This document shows, in pieces, positions 61,904-64,000 of a stretch of 64,000 bases of DNA. Each line of letters begins with the position of its first letter. Positions within the stretch are counted from its first letter, which is position 1. Source of the stretch: JBBREP01 sp038202885 (lineage in GTDB: Bacteria > Actinomycetota > Acidimicrobiia > IMCC26256 > PALSA-610); NCBI GenBank assembly GCA_038202885.1, contig JBBREP010000008.1, positions 1 to 64,000 on the forward strand, written 5' to 3'. The translations under genes were made by a program, and so were the position numbers. The notes beneath the pieces are model-generated. The model was not told where the DNA came from, made no database searches, and worked only from the letters and a program-made list of their open reading frames with translations.

Positions 61904-64000
61904 TTAGAGATCGAGCAGGCCGAGCTCTCTCGCTCGCGCCGCGGCTTCGCCACGGTTCTGGGCGCCGAGCTTCATCAGGATGTTCGAGACGTGCACGCTC
62001 GCAGTCTTCACGCTGATGAAGAGTGCCTCGGCAATCTGACGATTGGTGCGTCCTTGCGCGACGAGTTCGATCACCTCGGCTTCGCGCGCAGTAAGACCAG
62101 CAACGGCCGGCGCTCGGGGGCCAACCGCGTCGAGGTCGAGCCCGAGATCGACGCGGGCGCGGCTGGCCAGATCGATCACCGCGCGCCGGATCGGCGCCGC
62201 GCCCATCTCGTCGGCCAGGTCGAAGGCCATACGAAGCGGGCCGCGCGCCGCGGCCGCGCCGAAGCCGCCGCGCACGGCCGCCTCACCTTGGCGCCACCGT
62301 GCGTAGGCAACGTGGGGTGCGCGCGAGCACCGTTCCCAGAGGTCCGCGACCTGCGACCAGGCCTCCGGATCGTGCTCACCGCGGGCGCGCCCGATCTCGG
62401 CTGCCGCGAGGGCGCGCAACGCCGGTTGGTGCAGCCGCACAACGTCGAGGTGCTCGCGCGGCGCCAACGCGGTGCAGAGCGTCTCGCCGAGCGCAACCGC
62501 GCGGGGGACGAACTCGGGGTCGTCGAGGCAGGCGTCGGCGGTCGCCGCGAGGAGTTCGACGATGAGCCATTCCGGCTGCTCCCATTCCGATGAACGATCG
62601 CCACCGTCACCGACGGATTCGGCCAACCATTGGTCGAGCAATGCTTGCGCTTCGTCGAGTTCGCCTCTCGCAACCGCAAGCGCACCGCGTTGATACGGCG
62701 ACAGGCGTCGCGCGCCGATCGACGCGCTGTAGTGCCGCATGCGGTCGTGCACCACCTGCGCGCCGTCGAGGTCACCGCGGTGCATGAGCAGGGTGAACAG
62801 CGCCTCGTCGCGATGCAGGGCATCGATCCCCGTCGGACAGGCGCGCTCGATGATCCGCAGCTGTTCGTCGGCCTCGCTCCACCGGCCAAGTTCGAACAGC
62901 GTCTCGACCATACTGGCGCGCAGGAATGCTCCGTAGCCACGCGACAAGCCACGCGCCTCAACCTCGGCGAGCCCGGCCTGAGCGACTTCGACAGCCTCTG
63001 CATAACGATTCGTGGTCTGCAAGACCCCCGAGATGTTGATGGTCGCACGCGCAACGTCGAGCCACGAATCACTCGCCGTCGCCATGTCGAGCGCCACATA
63101 CAGCTCGTCGAGCCCGCGATCCACCGCGCCGAGATGCGCGAGCGCGGTGCCGTGCGAGTTGTGGGCATGGCCTTCGATCACCTTCTCGCCCACCTGGCGC
63201 GCCGTACGAATGGCAGCCTCGCACCAACGCAGCGCCTCGGCGTTGTAGTCGTGGAGCATGAGTTGCTGACCCAGCGCCGCTTCGACAAGGGCGCGCTCCG
63301 CGCTCGGCGGCTCGCTCGGCACCAACGCGACGGCCGCCTCGTTGTGCGCGACCACCTCGGCGAACGGCCGCTTGTGCATCCACAAGAATCGTGCGAGCCG
63401 TTCGTGCACGAGCGCGGCAGTGATGGGGTCGACCGTCTCGTCGACCTCGTCGAGCGCCCGACGGGCCAGGGCGACGGCGAGGTCCTGGCGGCCCGTGATA
63501 TCGGCGACGTTCGCGGCTCGACGCAAGATGTCGACGTGGGACGCGTCGGCGAGCGTCGCCGCGTCGGGCACTCGGTCCCAGAGATCGAGCGCACGCTGGA
63601 GGTGCGCGAGGGCCTCGGGATACGCGTACATCTGGCGCGCGCCTTCAGCGGCACGCACCGCGGCTTGCAGCGCGTTGGGCAACTCGTGAGCGGAGAACCA
63701 GTGGCACGCGAGCTCGGCGTCGACATCACCGGCACGCCCGTCGAGGAGCGACGGTTGCGCGGCAAGCACCTTCGCGACACAGGCATGCATCTCGGAGCGC
63801 TCACCGGGAAGCAGGTCGTCGTACACAGCCTCTTGCACAAGCGCATGGCGAAAGCGGTACCCCCAATCCTCGGCGACAAGCACTTGGTGCTCCACGCAGG
63901 CGCGCACCGCGTCGAGATCGCCGTCGTCAGGCTCGGTGCCGCGCACCGCGGTCAGCAGCGCGTGCGGGATTCGGGTTCCGATGACCGCCGCGATCCGCAG
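61904..64000 (-). CDS. LuxR-family regulator with large TPR/ATPase-type region (5' end outside window)
   Basis: About 698 residues visible; the frame is open to the right edge (LRIAAVIGTRIPHALLTAV), so the N-terminal part, where the ATPase domain of this protein type would be, is missing. The visible part has winged-helix-like sequence (FRHALVQEAVYDDLLPGERSEMH), many TPR-like helices, and a C-terminal LuxR helix-turn-helix (GLTAREAEVIELVAQGRTNR, then FISVKTASVHVSNILMKLG). Probably a large one-component activator. It lies directly upstream of the GH4 operon on the same strand and may control it. Confidence 0.88.
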   Translation of the reverse strand: MRIAAVIGTRIPHALLTAVRGTEPDDGDLDAVRACVEHQVLVAEDWGYRFRHALVQEAVYDDLLPGERSEMHACVAKVLAAQPSLLDGRAGDVDAELACHWFSAHELPNALQAAVRAAEGARQMYAYPEALAHLQRALDLWDRVPDAATLADASHVDILRRAANVADITGRQDLAVALARRALDEVDETVDPITAALVHERLARFLWMHKRPFAEVVAHNEAAVALVPSEPPSAERALVEAALGQQLMLHDYNAEALRWCEAAIRTARQVGEKVIEGHAHNSHGTALAHLGAVDRGLDELYVALDMATASDSWLDVARATINISGVLQTTNRYAEAVEVAQAGLAEVEARGLSRGYGAFLRASMVETLFELGRWSEADEQLRIIERACPTGIDALHRDEALFTLLMHRGDLDGAQVVHDRMRHYSASIGARRLSPYQRGALAVARGELDEAQALLDQWLAESVGDGGDRSSEWEQPEWLIVELLAATADACLDDPEFVPRAVALGETLCTALAPREHLDVVRLHQPALRALAAAEIGRARGEHDPEAWSQVADLWERCSRAPHVAYARWRQGEAAVRGGFGAAAARGPLRMAFDLADEMGAAPIRRAVIDLASRARVDLGLDLDAVGPRAPAVAGLTAREAEVIELVAQGRTNRQIAEALFISVKTASVHVSNILMKLGAQNRGEAAARARELGLLDL

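Overview
The window looks like a chromosomal segment of a high-GC actinobacterium. A WhiB regulator, a DUF5522 protein, a neocarzinostatin-like domain, many GTG/TTG starts and apparently leaderless promoters fit Actinomycetota. The mix of giant secreted repeat proteins with GH15, GH9 and GH4 enzymes suggests an acidimicrobial lineage, but that rank is inference. No CRISPR array, insertion sequence, phage gene or replication origin was recognised.

Layout. 0-4 kb is housekeeping: a CbiM-type metal permease cut by the left edge, a DUF5522 protein, superoxide dismutase and a GH15 enzyme. 4-31.4 kb is an exoprotein island: parallel beta-helix proteins, a neocarzinostatin/serine-hydrolase fusion, Ig-like proteins, and beta-propellers built from 7 or 14 Cys-paired repeats. 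Three of the largest proteins (coding 18.5-22.8, 25.8-28.3 and 28.6-31.4 kb) have unrelated N-terminal parts but share one C-terminal unit, a fibronectin-III-like linker plus a ~106-residue terminal module I cannot assign to a family. A cyclase/NB-ARC/TPR regulator sits among them. 31.5-33.5 kb encodes a fatty-acid-hydroxylase-like protein and a DUF2142 membrane protein.

33.6-37.2 kb is a reactive-sulfur module: persulfide dioxygenase/rhodanese fusion, CstR-like repressor, TauE exporter, DUF2892 protein and methyltransferase, with three near-identical TACCCC/GGGGTA palindromes at its promoters. Then come a DUF1059-like/TetR divergent pair, a lectin-like secreted protein, a tRNA-Val remnant, a GNAT acetyltransferase, a large secreted propeller protein, an intact tRNA-Val(TAC), a GH9 cellulase-family enzyme and WhiB.

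46.4-52.1 kb is a six-gene minus-strand run: pterin dehydratase, MobA, FdhD, an FdhF/YdeP-type molybdoenzyme and two inositol-monophosphatase-family enzymes. 52.1-58 kb holds DUF971, a PAS-GGDEF-EAL protein and a second cyclase-ATPase. 58-61.8 kb is a tightly overlapping sugar operon (GH4, NagB-like, YczE-like, Gfo/Idh/MocA). A LuxR-type regulator runs off the right edge.

Data-quality notes. Three long genes are each broken by one missing base, and in all three the + strand reads AGGC where AGGGC restores the frame. At about 15.03 kb two genes that both lack N-termini meet head to head. Both patterns could be assembly artefacts and should be checked before any biological reading.
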